A DNA stretch of 64,000 nucleotides from Cupriavidus oxalaticus (lineage in GTDB: Bacteria > Pseudomonadota > Gammaproteobacteria > Burkholderiales > Burkholderiaceae). Each line of letters begins with the position of its first letter. The first letter of the stretch is position 1. Position numbers and translations under genes: made by a program. Location: NCBI RefSeq assembly GCF_016894385.1, contig NZ_CP069812.1, positions 2,790,001 through 2,854,000 on the forward strand, written 5' to 3'. Positions 20,928 to 28,987 of this stretch are shown here, piece by piece. Below the pieces are notes generated by a model, which did not search any database, was not told the DNA's origin, and worked only from the letters and a program-made list of their open reading frames with translations.

Positions 20928-21016
20928 GTCGCTCCCGCGCAGGCGGGAGCCCCGTGTCTTTATTCAGCGCATGCGCTGGCTGAAAGACGCTGGGTTCCCG
21001 CCTGCGCGGGAACGAC
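20928..21016. repeat. REP-like composite inverted repeat
   Basis: Two copies of a GTCG-CTCCCGCGCAGGCGGGAG type element (20928-20950 and 20993-21016) face each other around a perfect palindrome CAGCGCATGCGCTG at 20965-20978, giving dyad symmetry over 89 bases. Each arm also contains its own hairpin. Such extragenic units are usually present in many copies and may act as transcript end structures between the convergent genes here. Confidence 0.75.
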
Positions 21017-21060
21017 AACCGAGCGTTGTATCAGATATCGGGCGCCGTTCCCAAGGCGCC

Positions 21061-21381
21061 TCAGAACCCGATGGCGGCGTTGCCGACATCGACCCGGACC
21101 TTGTCGCGGTCCAGCAGCCGCGCCGCATGGCGCGCATAGTCCTGCGCCCAGGCAGGATCGCCGGAGAAGCGCGACTCCCCGGAAAACTTGGCGACATTCA
21201 GGATCTTGTCGATCACCAGCACCTTGCCGACCGGGCTCGACGCCTGGCAATCCAGCTCGGTGTACTCCCGGTCGAACCAGCGCCACGCCGCATCCTCGCC
21301 CACCGCGGCCAGCTCGTCCGCGCCGATCGTGAAGTCATACTCCTTGCCGCTACCGAACACCACCGTAAGCGTACGCGCCAT
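21061..21381 (-). CDS. conserved-looking protein of unknown function
   Basis: A 106-residue soluble protein that I cannot place in a family. It starts MARTLTVVFGSGKEYDFTIG and ends in an amphipathic segment with DPAWAQDYARHAARLLDRDK. A strong AGGAGG lies eight bases before the ATG at 21381, and codon use matches the neighbours, so it is a real gene. Longer in-frame starts to 21552 lack such a site. It is convergent with the FKBP gene. Confidence 0.7.
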   Translation of the reverse strand: MARTLTVVFGSGKEYDFTIGADELAAVGEDAAWRWFDREYTELDCQASSPVGKVLVIDKILNVAKFSGESRFSGDPAWAQDYARHAARLLDRDKVRVDVGNAAIGF

Positions 21382-21647
21382 CGCAGGTTCCTCCTGGTCG
21401 GATTGAGGCTCCCATTGTAAAGACTGCCCGCCACTGCGGGCCAGCAAAACGCCCCCGGCTGACCGCGGACAAGCGTGCGCGGTCACGGCTCGATCCCGAT
21501 CACGCCGGGTGGCAAGGCCGCCACGCGGCGGCGACCGTTGCCTAACGCCCACACCAATGCCTCCGCCTCAGGCATTTCCGGGAAAAACTGGCACTTATGT
21601 CATTTCCCCCACCTGCCCGGGACGTTGCTTTGATTTATGCTTGCAGC

Positions 21648-22439
21648 ATGGCCATTACGCGACAGGACCTCGAATCCGACCGGCTGCGCACCTCGCTGTG
21701 CAGTACCCCGGTCGCGTCCTCGCTGTTGCCCGAGCACGTGCTGGAGCAGTCCCTCTGCGACGCGCTGGCATGCAAGCCCGATGATCCCGCGCTCGGCGGC
21801 GATGTCTGGGTGTTCGGCTATGGCTCCCTGATCTGGAACCCGATGGTGGTGCACACCGAGCGCCGGCGTGCGACCGTGCATGGCTACCACCGCGGCTTCT
21901 ACCTCTACTCCCGCATCAACCGCGGCACCTGGGACAACCCGGGGCTGGTGCTGGGCCTGGATCGCGGCGGCTGCTGCCACGGGATGGTGTTCCGGATCCC
22001 CAGCCACGTGGTCGAGCAGGAATTCCGCGTGCTGTGGCGGCGCGAGATGCTGACGGGCGCCTACCACCCGCGCTGGCTGCGCATCCGCACCGGCGGCAAT
22101 GGCCATGGCGATGGCGATTGGGGGCCGGAGCAGCGCGCCCTGGCCTTCGTCATGAACCGCGCGCACGAGTCCTACGCCGGCCGGCTGCCGGACACCAGCG
22201 TGGTCGAGCGGCTGCGCCACGCCGCCGGGCTGTACGGCCCGGCGCGCGAATACCTGCAGCAAACCCTGCTGGGGCTGGCCACCAACGGCGTCGACGATCC
22301 CTACCTGGGCCGGCTGTGGCGCCAGGTCCAGGCGGACGATGCCGCCGACGCCGAAAGTGCCGCCGCCAGGGCCGGCACCGCCGGCACCGGCATGGACGAT
22401 ACCCCACCCTCGCCGGCCCGGCCTCGCGAAACCGTCTGA
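21648..22439 (+). CDS. ChaC-type gamma-glutamylcyclotransferase
   Basis: A protein of about 263 residues of the ChaC family, which releases 5-oxoproline from glutathione or related gamma-glutamyl peptides. The signature is VWVFGYGSLIWNPMVVHTER (substrate-binding loop), followed by YSRINRGTWDNPGLVLGLDR and WRREMLTGAYHPRWL, where the Glu fits the catalytic position. The ATG at 21648 gives a length near the family norm; an alternative at 21597 adds 17 residues and neither has a strong ribosome binding site. The ankyrin protein gene begins 17 bases downstream. Confidence 0.82.
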   Translation: MAITRQDLESDRLRTSLCSTPVASSLLPEHVLEQSLCDALACKPDDPALGGDVWVFGYGSLIWNPMVVHTERRRATVHGYHRGFYLYSRINRGTWDNPGLVLGLDRGGCCHGMVFRIPSHVVEQEFRVLWRREMLTGAYHPRWLRIRTGGNGHGDGDWGPEQRALAFVMNRAHESYAGRLPDTSVVERLRHAAGLYGPAREYLQQTLLGLATNGVDDPYLGRLWRQVQADDAADAESAAARAGTAGTGMDDTPPSPARPRETV

Positions 22440-22456
22440 GCCCAGGAGCTCCCGCC

Positions 22457-23254
22457 ATGACGCGCCCCGCCGTCCGCAGCCGCAGACAAGCACTCCATGA
22501 GATGCTGGGGCTGATGGGCTTGCTGGTTGGGGGCAGCCTGCTGGCGGCGCAGGGCGGCCAGACTTTGCCCGCACGGCCCAGGGCGGGCGCGGCCACCGAG
22601 AGCGGCGCCGCGCGGCCGCGCGCCACGGCGCGCGTACCGCTGCGCAGTGAAGGCCTGAGCGCGCTCGACCGCAACCTGATCACCGCCGCCGGCATCGGCG
22701 ACCAGGACATGGTGGCGCGCCTGCTGGCCGCGGGAGCCACCGCGCGCGCGGCCGACGAACGCGGGCGCAGCGCGCTGCAGGCCGCCGTGCAGAGCCACCA
22801 CGTCGAAGTCGCGCGGATGCTGATGCTGGCCGGTGCGGACGTGAACCACAAGGACGCCGACGCCAACAGCCCCTTCCTGCTGGCCGCCGCCAGTGGCCAG
22901 GCCGAGATCGTCCGGCTGGCGCTGGCGCATGGCGCGGACCTGGGCAGCACCGACCGCTACGACGGCACCGCGCTGATCGTCGCGAGCCAGCAGGGCCATG
23001 TGGAAGTGGTGAAGCTGCTGCTGAAAGCCGGCATTGCCGTCGACCACGTCAACAACCTAGGCTGGACGGCGCTGCTTGAGGCGGTGGTGCTGGGCGATGG
23101 CAGCACGCGCTACGAGGAAACGGTGCAGCTGCTGCTGGATGCCGGCGCCGACGCCAACCTGGCAGACCGCGAAGGCGTGACGCCGACCCGCCACGCCCGC
23201 GAGCGGGGATACAAGACGATGGTGAAGATGCTGATGCGGGTGCGGGGGCATTGA
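22457..23254 (+). CDS. exported ankyrin-repeat protein
   Basis: A 265-residue protein with about five ankyrin repeats over residues 70-260, for example GRSALQAAVQSHHVEVARML and YDGTALIVASQQGHVEVVKL, each giving the usual G-x-T-x-L-x-x-A helix turn. The N-terminus RSRRQALHEMLGLMGLLVGG has a twin arginine followed by a hydrophobic stretch, so Tat export is plausible, although the Phe after the arginines is replaced by Gln-Ala. Ankyrin repeats bind proteins; bacterial periplasmic ones often accompany catalases, but the partner here is unknown. AGGAG precedes the ATG at 22457. Confidence 0.8.
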   Translation: MTRPAVRSRRQALHEMLGLMGLLVGGSLLAAQGGQTLPARPRAGAATESGAARPRATARVPLRSEGLSALDRNLITAAGIGDQDMVARLLAAGATARAADERGRSALQAAVQSHHVEVARMLMLAGADVNHKDADANSPFLLAAASGQAEIVRLALAHGADLGSTDRYDGTALIVASQQGHVEVVKLLLKAGIAVDHVNNLGWTALLEAVVLGDGSTRYEETVQLLLDAGADANLADREGVTPTRHARERGYKTMVKMLMRVRGH

Positions 23255-23290
23255 GCCTCGCCCTGGGGCGGTTCGGACGCCAATTGGGTG

Positions 23291-23435
23291 CTCCCTCTCC
23301 CGCGCGCGGGAGAGGGTTGGGGTGAGGGCCGGGCGCTGGCCGGAGCCACCATGCTGGACAAAACCGTTGGCCTTGCTTGTTGTGGTTCCTCGCTAATCCA
23401 CCCCTCACCCCGGCCCTCTCCCCGTGAGGGGGGAG
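23291..23435. repeat. inverted pair of REP-like elements
   Basis: A copy of the type CTCTCCC...GGGAGAGGG...GGGGTGAGGG at 23291-23329 faces a copy in reverse orientation at 23401-23435, about 70 bases apart. A related direct repeat, AAACCGTTGGC, is at 23362 and 23478. The unit lies between convergent genes and resembles dispersed extragenic repeats of beta-proteobacteria. Confidence 0.65.
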
Positions 23436-23501
23436 AACACCTTGCTGAGGCTAGTTCGGGCGGCTTTGGCGCATCCGAAACCGTTGGCTTCGCTATTTGC
23501 C

Positions 23502-25196
23502 CTAGACTGCCGCCCGCGCGTTCTCGCTCTCCTGCAGTTGCCGCCACATCACCTTGCCGGTCCCAGACTTGGGCAGCGCGTCCACGAACTCCACCACCCG
23601 CGGGTACTTGTACGCGGCCATGTTCTCCTTGGCCCAGTCGATGATCTCGTCCGGCGTAGTCTTGCCCCTGGCATGGGCGCGCAGCACCACCACCGCCTTG
23701 ACGGTCTCGCCGCGGTACGGGTCGCGCGTGCCGATGATGCAGGCCTCCTGCACGTCCGGATGCTTGTACAGCAGGTTCTCCACCTCGGCCGGCCAAACCT
23801 TGAAGCCCGACGCGTTGATCATGCGCTTGAGGCGGTCGGTGATGAAGTAGTAGCCCTCCTCGTCCATGCGCCCCAGGTCGCCGGTGCGGAAGAAGGTCTT
23901 GCTCTCGAACTCGAGGAAGGACTCGCGCGTGGCGTCTTCCTTGCCCCAGTAGCCCTTGAACACCTGCGGGCCGCTGACGATGATCTCGCCGATCTCGTTG
24001 GGCGGCAGTTCCTTGAGCGTGACCGGGTCGATCACGCGCGCGTCGGTGTTGAAGGTCGGCACGCCCAGGCACTGCAGCTTGGGCCGGTCCGACGGGTTGC
24101 TGTGCGTCGGCGCCATGGTCTCGGACAGCCCGTAGCCTTCCAGGTAGTTCAGCCCGAACTGCTCGCGCAGCCGTTCGGCCACGGCCTGCGGCATGGCCGC
24201 GCCGCCACCGCCGATATAGCGCAGGCTCGACAGGTCGAACTGTGCCAGGTTGGGGCTGGCCAGGAAGTCGATCACCATGGTCGGGATATTGGTCCAGTGC
24301 GTGACCTGGTAGCGCGAGATCAAACGGCCGGCCACCTCGCGGTCCCAGCGCGGCAGCATCACCACGGTGGCGCCGCTGTAGATCGGGCCGTTCATGCCGT
24401 ACTGCATGCCGGTGACGTGGAACAGCGGCAGCACCGACAGGATCACCGATTCGGCGCCCGAGCCCGACCAGGTCGCGCCGCCGACGATGTTGTGCATGAC
24501 CGAGCGGTGCGTATGGATGCAGCCCTTGGGAAAGCCGGTGGTGCCGGACGTGTACGGCATCACGGCCATGTCGTCCGGCCCGGCCGTATGCGGCCCCGGC
24601 TGCAGGCCGGCGCCCAGCGCCTCGGCCCATGCGGTCGCGCCGGCGGGCAGCGCGTGCGGCGTTGTCAGCCACGCGGGCGGTGCGTCTTCGGGGTGCTCGT
24701 GCGCGGGCGGCAGCGCGTCGGCGTACTGCGTCACCAGCAGGTGCTGCAGGCGCTCGGCCGGCGCCAGTTCCGCCACGGCCTGGTCCACGCCGGCGGCCAG
24801 GTCGGCCGTGCAGATCGCCACGCGCGCCTGCGCATCGGTGACGTAGTGCTTGAATTCCTCGGCGCGGTTCATCGGGTTGACCGGCACCACCACAGCATCG
24901 GCGCGCAGGATCGCGTAGTAGCTGACGATGAACTGCGGGCAGTTCTGCATGTACAGCAGCACCCGCTCGCCCTTCTTCACGCCCGCCTTCTGCTGCAGCC
25001 AGCCGGCCAGCGCGGTGGCCTGCGCTTCCAGTTCGCGGAAGGTGATGGCGTTGCCGAAATAGCGGATCGCCGCCTTGTCCGCATAGCGGAGCGCCGACAC
25101 TTCCAGGTTGTACCAGAGCGACGTCTCGGGCAGCACGATGGCGGTCGGCAGGCGCTTTGGCCAGAACTGGAAATGCGGACGGACTGGGTTCTGCAT
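23502..25196 (-). CDS. long-chain fatty acid-CoA ligase (AMP-forming)
   Basis: A 564-residue adenylate-forming enzyme that activates a fatty or related acid to its CoA ester using ATP. The phosphate-binding motif is YTSGTTGFPKGCIHTH, followed by GYGLSETMAPTH, the hinge TGDLGRMDEEGYYFITDR and the C-terminal catalytic Lys in PKSGTGKVMWRQLQE. The segment ALRYADKAAIRYFG and the YNLEVSALRY start resemble medium- and long-chain FadD-type ligases. The ATG at 25196 has AGGAGA upstream. A perfect TetR-type palindrome lies 63 bases above the start, suggesting acyl-CoA-responsive repression. Exact chain length is not readable. Confidence 0.88.
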   Translation of the reverse strand: MQNPVRPHFQFWPKRLPTAIVLPETSLWYNLEVSALRYADKAAIRYFGNAITFRELEAQATALAGWLQQKAGVKKGERVLLYMQNCPQFIVSYYAILRADAVVVPVNPMNRAEEFKHYVTDAQARVAICTADLAAGVDQAVAELAPAERLQHLLVTQYADALPPAHEHPEDAPPAWLTTPHALPAGATAWAEALGAGLQPGPHTAGPDDMAVMPYTSGTTGFPKGCIHTHRSVMHNIVGGATWSGSGAESVILSVLPLFHVTGMQYGMNGPIYSGATVVMLPRWDREVAGRLISRYQVTHWTNIPTMVIDFLASPNLAQFDLSSLRYIGGGGAAMPQAVAERLREQFGLNYLEGYGLSETMAPTHSNPSDRPKLQCLGVPTFNTDARVIDPVTLKELPPNEIGEIIVSGPQVFKGYWGKEDATRESFLEFESKTFFRTGDLGRMDEEGYYFITDRLKRMINASGFKVWPAEVENLLYKHPDVQEACIIGTRDPYRGETVKAVVVLRAHARGKTTPDEIIDWAKENMAAYKYPRVVEFVDALPKSGTGKVMWRQLQESENARAAV

Positions 25197-25258
25197 GAAA
25201 CGTCTCCTGTGCGTCGGTCTTCGGACCGGGTCTGTCGGTATGGTCAAGGACTATAACT

Positions 25259-25270
25259 GAACGATCGTTC
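25259..25270. promoter_or_regulatory. candidate TetR-type operator upstream of the acyl-CoA ligase
   Basis: A perfect 12-base palindrome GAACGATCGTTC in the ligase/CnoX divergent region. Fatty-acid genes in beta-proteobacteria are often controlled by TetR-family repressors that bind such sites. No TetR gene is in the window, so the regulator would be encoded elsewhere. Confidence 0.5.
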
Positions 25271-25394
25271 TATTTTCAACCGGTGACTTTCCCCAACGCC
25301 GGTGTGCGGCTACGGCGGGCGACTACGGGCAGCCGTTGTATTTGGCGCCTTCGCCCTCACAATAGATAGATCTCCGCCTCTTTCAGGACTGTTC

Positions 25395-26240
25395 ATGAGC
25401 GACGTCAACCTGCAGAATTTCGAAACCGAAGTGATCGACGCCTCGCACCAGGCGCCGGTGCTGGTCGATTTCTGGGCGCCCTGGTGCGGCCCCTGCCGCA
25501 CGCTGGGCCCGATGCTGGAACGGCTGGAGGCGGAAGCGGCAGGCAGCTGGAAACTGGTCAAGGTCAATGTCGACGAGAACCAGGAACTGGCCGCGCATTT
25601 CGGCGTGCGCAGCATCCCCCATGTGGTGGCGATCGCCGACGGACAGGCCGTGGACCAGTTCACCGGCGTGCTGCCGGAGTCGGGGCTGCGCGAGTTCCTG
25701 GGCCGGCTGGCGCCGGGCCAGGCCAGGTCGCCGCTGGCCGAGGCGCAGGAACTGGCCGCCGCCGGCAACCGCGACGGCGCCGAGACCCTGTTCGCCGACG
25801 CGATTGCCGCGGACCCGGAATCCGACGCCCCGCGGCTGGCCTATATCGGCTTCCTGCTGGACGGCAATGACGTCGGCCGGGCCAGGGCGGAATTCGCGGC
25901 GCTGTCGCCGCGCGCCGGGCAGGAAGATGGCTATGGCGCCCTGCGCACGCGCATCGAAGCCATGGAAAACGCCGCCGGCCTGCCCGATGAGGCCACCCTC
26001 ACCGGCCGCATCGCCGCCGATCCGCGCGACCTCGCGGCCCGGCTGGACCTGGCGCGGCTGATGATCGCGCACCAGCAGTACGAGCCGGCGCTGGAACAGC
26101 TGCTGGCGATCGTGCGCACCGACCGCGGCTTCGAGGACGATATCGGCCGCAGGACCATGCTGTCGGTATTCGAGATGCTGGCCGACCGGCCCGAGGTGGT
26201 GTCGCGCTGGCGCCGCCAGTTGAGCACATCGCTGAACTGA
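25395..26240 (+). CDS. cnoX: thioredoxin-like TPR chaperone (CnoX/YbbN type)
   Basis: A 281-residue protein with an N-terminal thioredoxin domain (residues 1-110, LVDFWAPWCGPCRTLGPMLE, and the cis-Pro loop VRSIPHVVAI) and a C-terminal TPR-like helical part (residues 120-281). In E. coli the relative CnoX is a chaperedoxin that guards proteins from hypochlorous acid and hands them to GroEL. Here the WCGPC active site is intact, so thiol-disulfide exchange is likely, unlike the E. coli protein. The ATG at 25395 starts the conserved MSDVNLQNFETEVI. Confidence 0.88.
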   Translation: MSDVNLQNFETEVIDASHQAPVLVDFWAPWCGPCRTLGPMLERLEAEAAGSWKLVKVNVDENQELAAHFGVRSIPHVVAIADGQAVDQFTGVLPESGLREFLGRLAPGQARSPLAEAQELAAAGNRDGAETLFADAIAADPESDAPRLAYIGFLLDGNDVGRARAEFAALSPRAGQEDGYGALRTRIEAMENAAGLPDEATLTGRIAADPRDLAARLDLARLMIAHQQYEPALEQLLAIVRTDRGFEDDIGRRTMLSVFEMLADRPEVVSRWRRQLSTSLN

Positions 26241-26257
26241 GCGGGGAGCCAAGCGCC

Positions 26258-26635
26258 ATGTCCACGCCCCGCCTGGTCGATTTCAGGACCGAACCCGCCC
26301 CGACCCACGACCGCCCGCGGCCCGACCGGCTGGTGTCGGGCAACCCCGACCGCACCACCTGGACGCACTACAGCGCCGGACACGGCGATTTCGATTGCGG
26401 CATCTGGGCCTGCGAGCCCGGCGCGTGGCGCATCGCCTTCCCGGCGGGCAAGGAAGAGTTCTTCCATGTGATCAGCGGCCGCATCCGCATCAGCGACGAG
26501 GCTGGCGAGGCCCGCGAATTCGGCCCGGGCGATTCCTGCGTGATCCCGGCGGGCTTCACCGGCCTGTTCCAGGTGCTGGAGCCGGTGCGCAAGTATTTCG
26601 TCGTGATCGACCGCGACGCGGCGCGGCCTGCCTGA
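26258..26635 (+). CDS. single-domain cupin protein
   Basis: A 125-residue beta-barrel protein of the EutQ/ureidoglycine-type cupin group (often listed as DUF861). The two cupin motifs are seen as WRIAFPAGKEEFFHVISGRI and GDSCVIPAGFTGLFQVLEPV; the first has Glu-Glu-Phe-Phe-His rather than the metal-binding His-x-His, so metal binding is uncertain. It begins 17 bases after cnoX and is probably co-transcribed. Substrate unknown. Confidence 0.8.
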   Translation: MSTPRLVDFRTEPAPTHDRPRPDRLVSGNPDRTTWTHYSAGHGDFDCGIWACEPGAWRIAFPAGKEEFFHVISGRIRISDEAGEAREFGPGDSCVIPAGFTGLFQVLEPVRKYFVVIDRDAARPA

Positions 26636-26666
26636 GCCCGGCCGGCTTCGGCCGGCTTCAAGCGCC

Positions 26667-27107
26667 TCAGGCCGCCTCAGCCGGCCCTTCCACCAGCGTG
26701 AAGCCGTTCTCGCGCATATGCTCGACCATCATCGCGTCCATCGACTTGACGTGATGGTCGAACCAGCCTGACAGCTCGGACACCAGCCGGCGGCCCAGCC
26801 CGAATTCGCCGTCGGACTGGACCTTGTCGCGCACGGCGACGGCCACGGCCAGCACCTGCTTGTGCTCGCCCGCGTGGCAATGGCGCGGACCGAAGCCCAT
26901 CGCCTCCATCCACTGTTCTTCCTGCGCGAAATGGTGGCGCGTATGGTCGATCCACTCGTCCATCGCGGCCAGGAAGCCGGCATCGTCGGCACTGGCCACC
27001 GCGGCCAGCAATTGCACGAACTCGGCGTGGGTGGCATCCGTGACCGGTTCGCCAAGGTGAAGATCTTCGGGCAGGCCGGCGGAGGAGAGCTGGTCTTTGG
27101 CGTCCAT
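26667..27107 (-). CDS. bacteriohemerythrin-like protein
   Basis: A 146-residue four-helix protein with the hemerythrin di-iron ligands: His in ATHAEFVQLL, His and Glu in HTRHHFAQEEQWME, His in CHAGEHKQVL, and His and Asp in WFDHHVKSMDAMM. Such proteins bind oxygen or nitric oxide reversibly and may supply or sense them. The ATG at 27107 is chosen to match the usual N-terminus; upstream codons are unlike the family. It is convergent with the cupin gene. Confidence 0.9.
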   Translation of the reverse strand: MDAKDQLSSAGLPEDLHLGEPVTDATHAEFVQLLAAVASADDAGFLAAMDEWIDHTRHHFAQEEQWMEAMGFGPRHCHAGEHKQVLAVAVAVRDKVQSDGEFGLGRRLVSELSGWFDHHVKSMDAMMVEHMRENGFTLVEGPAEAA

Positions 27108-27243
27108 GGGGAGCGGCGGCAATCGCGGGGAAATCGTGTGGAAAACGGCAAGGATACCGAATCGACGCGGCCCGGACCTGATCTTGCGCAAGCCGGGCGG
27201 GTATGCTGTGGGGTATGCGCCCCGCCCGCCACCCCTATCGCCC

Positions 27244-27822
27244 ATGCCACGACTGATCTTTTTCTGCGGCCATGCCGGCACCGGCAAGACCACCCTCGCT
27301 CACCGCCTGATCGGCCCGCTGATGCAGGCCACCGGCGAGCCCTTCTGCCTGCTCGACAAGGACACGCTGTACGGCCGCTACAGCGCCGCGGCCATGGCCG
27401 CCATTACCGGCGACCCCAACGACCGCGACAGCCCGGCCTACCTGGACCACCTGCGCGACCCCGAATACCAGGGCCTGCTCGATACCGCGCGCGAAAACCT
27501 GGCACTGGGCATCAGCGTGCTGGTGATCGGCCCGCTGTCGCGCGAGATTCGCGCCCACCTGCTGAACGATCCGGAATGGCTGCAGGTGCCGCAAGGCACC
27601 ACCGTCCGCATCGTCTGGGTGCACCTGCCGGAAGACGAGGCGCACGCGCGCATCATCCGGCGCGGCAACCCTAACGACGCCTACAAGCTGCAGCACTGGG
27701 ACGCGTACCGCACGCGGCGCTTCATGCCGAGCGCGGACGAATATCCCGAACTGATCTTCTTCGACAACCTGGCGCCGGGCGAGGCCGAGGTCGACGGCCT
27801 GCTGCGCGCGTTGAGCGCCTGA
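27244..27822 (+). CDS. P-loop kinase-like ATPase
   Basis: A 192-residue protein with a Walker A motif near the start (FFCGHAGTGKTTLAHRLIG, residues 6-24) and an LLDKDTLYGRY segment placed like the base-binding or Asp site of small-molecule kinases. The RRGNPNDAYKLQHWDAYR motif may form the lid. It resembles gluconate-kinase or chloramphenicol-phosphotransferase-type proteins, but the phosphate acceptor is unknown. It is convergent with tcdA. Confidence 0.75.
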   Translation: MPRLIFFCGHAGTGKTTLAHRLIGPLMQATGEPFCLLDKDTLYGRYSAAAMAAITGDPNDRDSPAYLDHLRDPEYQGLLDTARENLALGISVLVIGPLSREIRAHLLNDPEWLQVPQGTTVRIVWVHLPEDEAHARIIRRGNPNDAYKLQHWDAYRTRRFMPSADEYPELIFFDNLAPGEAEVDGLLRALSA

Positions 27823-27835
27823 GCGACGGGCGGCT

Positions 27836-28750
27836 TCAGCCGCGCGCGATCGCGCCGATCGCCGCCGATGCCGCGACGAAGCCGAACACGGCCGTCACCG
27901 CCACCGACGAGCCGAAGCCCGCACAGGCCAGCCCCTGCGGCCCGCTCGCAGCCGCATGGCCGCCGTGCCCGCCGTGCCCATCGTGCGGCGGCGCCTCGTC
28001 GATCTCGCAGGCCTGCTGCTCGGGCTCCGGATACTGCAACGGCTCGTCGGAATAGACCGCGGCAATGCCGAACTTCTTCTTGGGATCGCGCGTGAAGCCC
28101 CACTGCTTGCGCAGCCCGGCGCGCACCTTGGACAGCAGCGGGTCCTGGATCGTGCGCGCCAGGTCGTCGATGCGCACGCGCGTGGGATCGACCTGGCCGC
28201 CGGCGCCGCCGCAGGTGATCACCGGCACGCCCTGGCGCCGCGCCCAGCCGAGCATTTCGGTCTTGACCCGCACGGCGTCGATGGCGTCGATCACGTAGTC
28301 AAAGCCGGCGCCGAGCAGCGCGGGCACGTTGTCGGTGGTGACGAAATCGTCGACCTGCGTCACCCGGCAGCGCGGGTTGATGGCAACGATGCGCTCGGCC
28401 ATGGCCTCGACCTTGGCGCGCCCGTAGGCATCGCCCAGCGCGTGGATCTGCCGGTTGGTGTTGGACAGCGCGATATGGTCGAGGTCGATCAGCGTGATGC
28501 GGCCGACCGCGTTGCGCGCCAGCGCCTCGGCGGCCCAGCTGCCCACGCCGCCGATGCCGACCACGCACACATGGGCCGCCTCCAGCCGCGCCAGCCCGGC
28601 GGCGCCATACAGCCGCGCGACGCCGCCGAAGCGGCGGTGGTAGTCATCGTCGGCCGGACTTTCGTGGGTCAGCGGCTCGGGCAGGCCAGGCAGATGGCCG
28701 GGGAGGTCACCGGGAAGGTCGCCGGGCAAGGGGTGTGCGGCATCGTTCAT
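27836..28750 (-). CDS. tcdA: tRNA threonylcarbamoyladenosine dehydratase
   Basis: A 304-residue E1-like enzyme that cyclises the t6A37 of tRNA to ct6A using ATP. The Rossmann motif VCVVGIGGVGSWAAEALARN, LIDLDHIALSNTNRQIHALG and the C-terminal KVRAGLRKQWGFTRDPKKKF are TcdA hallmarks. A Leu-Pro-Gly repeat of variable length precedes the fold (GDLPGDLPGHLPGLPEPL) and a short His/Gly-rich insert (HDGHGGHGGHAA) sits near the C-terminus; both are low-complexity extras. The ATG at 28750 is preferred, with 28819 possible. A C-terminal hydrophobic helix may associate it with the membrane. Confidence 0.9.
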   Translation of the reverse strand: MNDAAHPLPGDLPGDLPGHLPGLPEPLTHESPADDDYHRRFGGVARLYGAAGLARLEAAHVCVVGIGGVGSWAAEALARNAVGRITLIDLDHIALSNTNRQIHALGDAYGRAKVEAMAERIVAINPRCRVTQVDDFVTTDNVPALLGAGFDYVIDAIDAVRVKTEMLGWARRQGVPVITCGGAGGQVDPTRVRIDDLARTIQDPLLSKVRAGLRKQWGFTRDPKKKFGIAAVYSDEPLQYPEPEQQACEIDEAPPHDGHGGHGGHAAASGPQGLACAGFGSSVAVTAVFGFVAASAAIGAIARG

Positions 28751-28987
28751 GCTGAGGGCTCTGGAGCGTGGGGACGAGGCGGCGGCGGCCGGGGCCGCGC
28801 CGGCAGAAAAATCCGGCATTCTCCGGCGGCGATGTCAGCCAACCCCCGACAAAGACGGGAAGCGCGCAACTATACAATAGACCTGCAGTGGTCCGTTCGC
28901 CGCCCCACGCAAGCCCAGGCAGGCCCAGGCAAGCATCGGGGCCAGCCGGTCCCAGCGGACCCGCCCCGCCATAGAGGAGCCCGCCTC

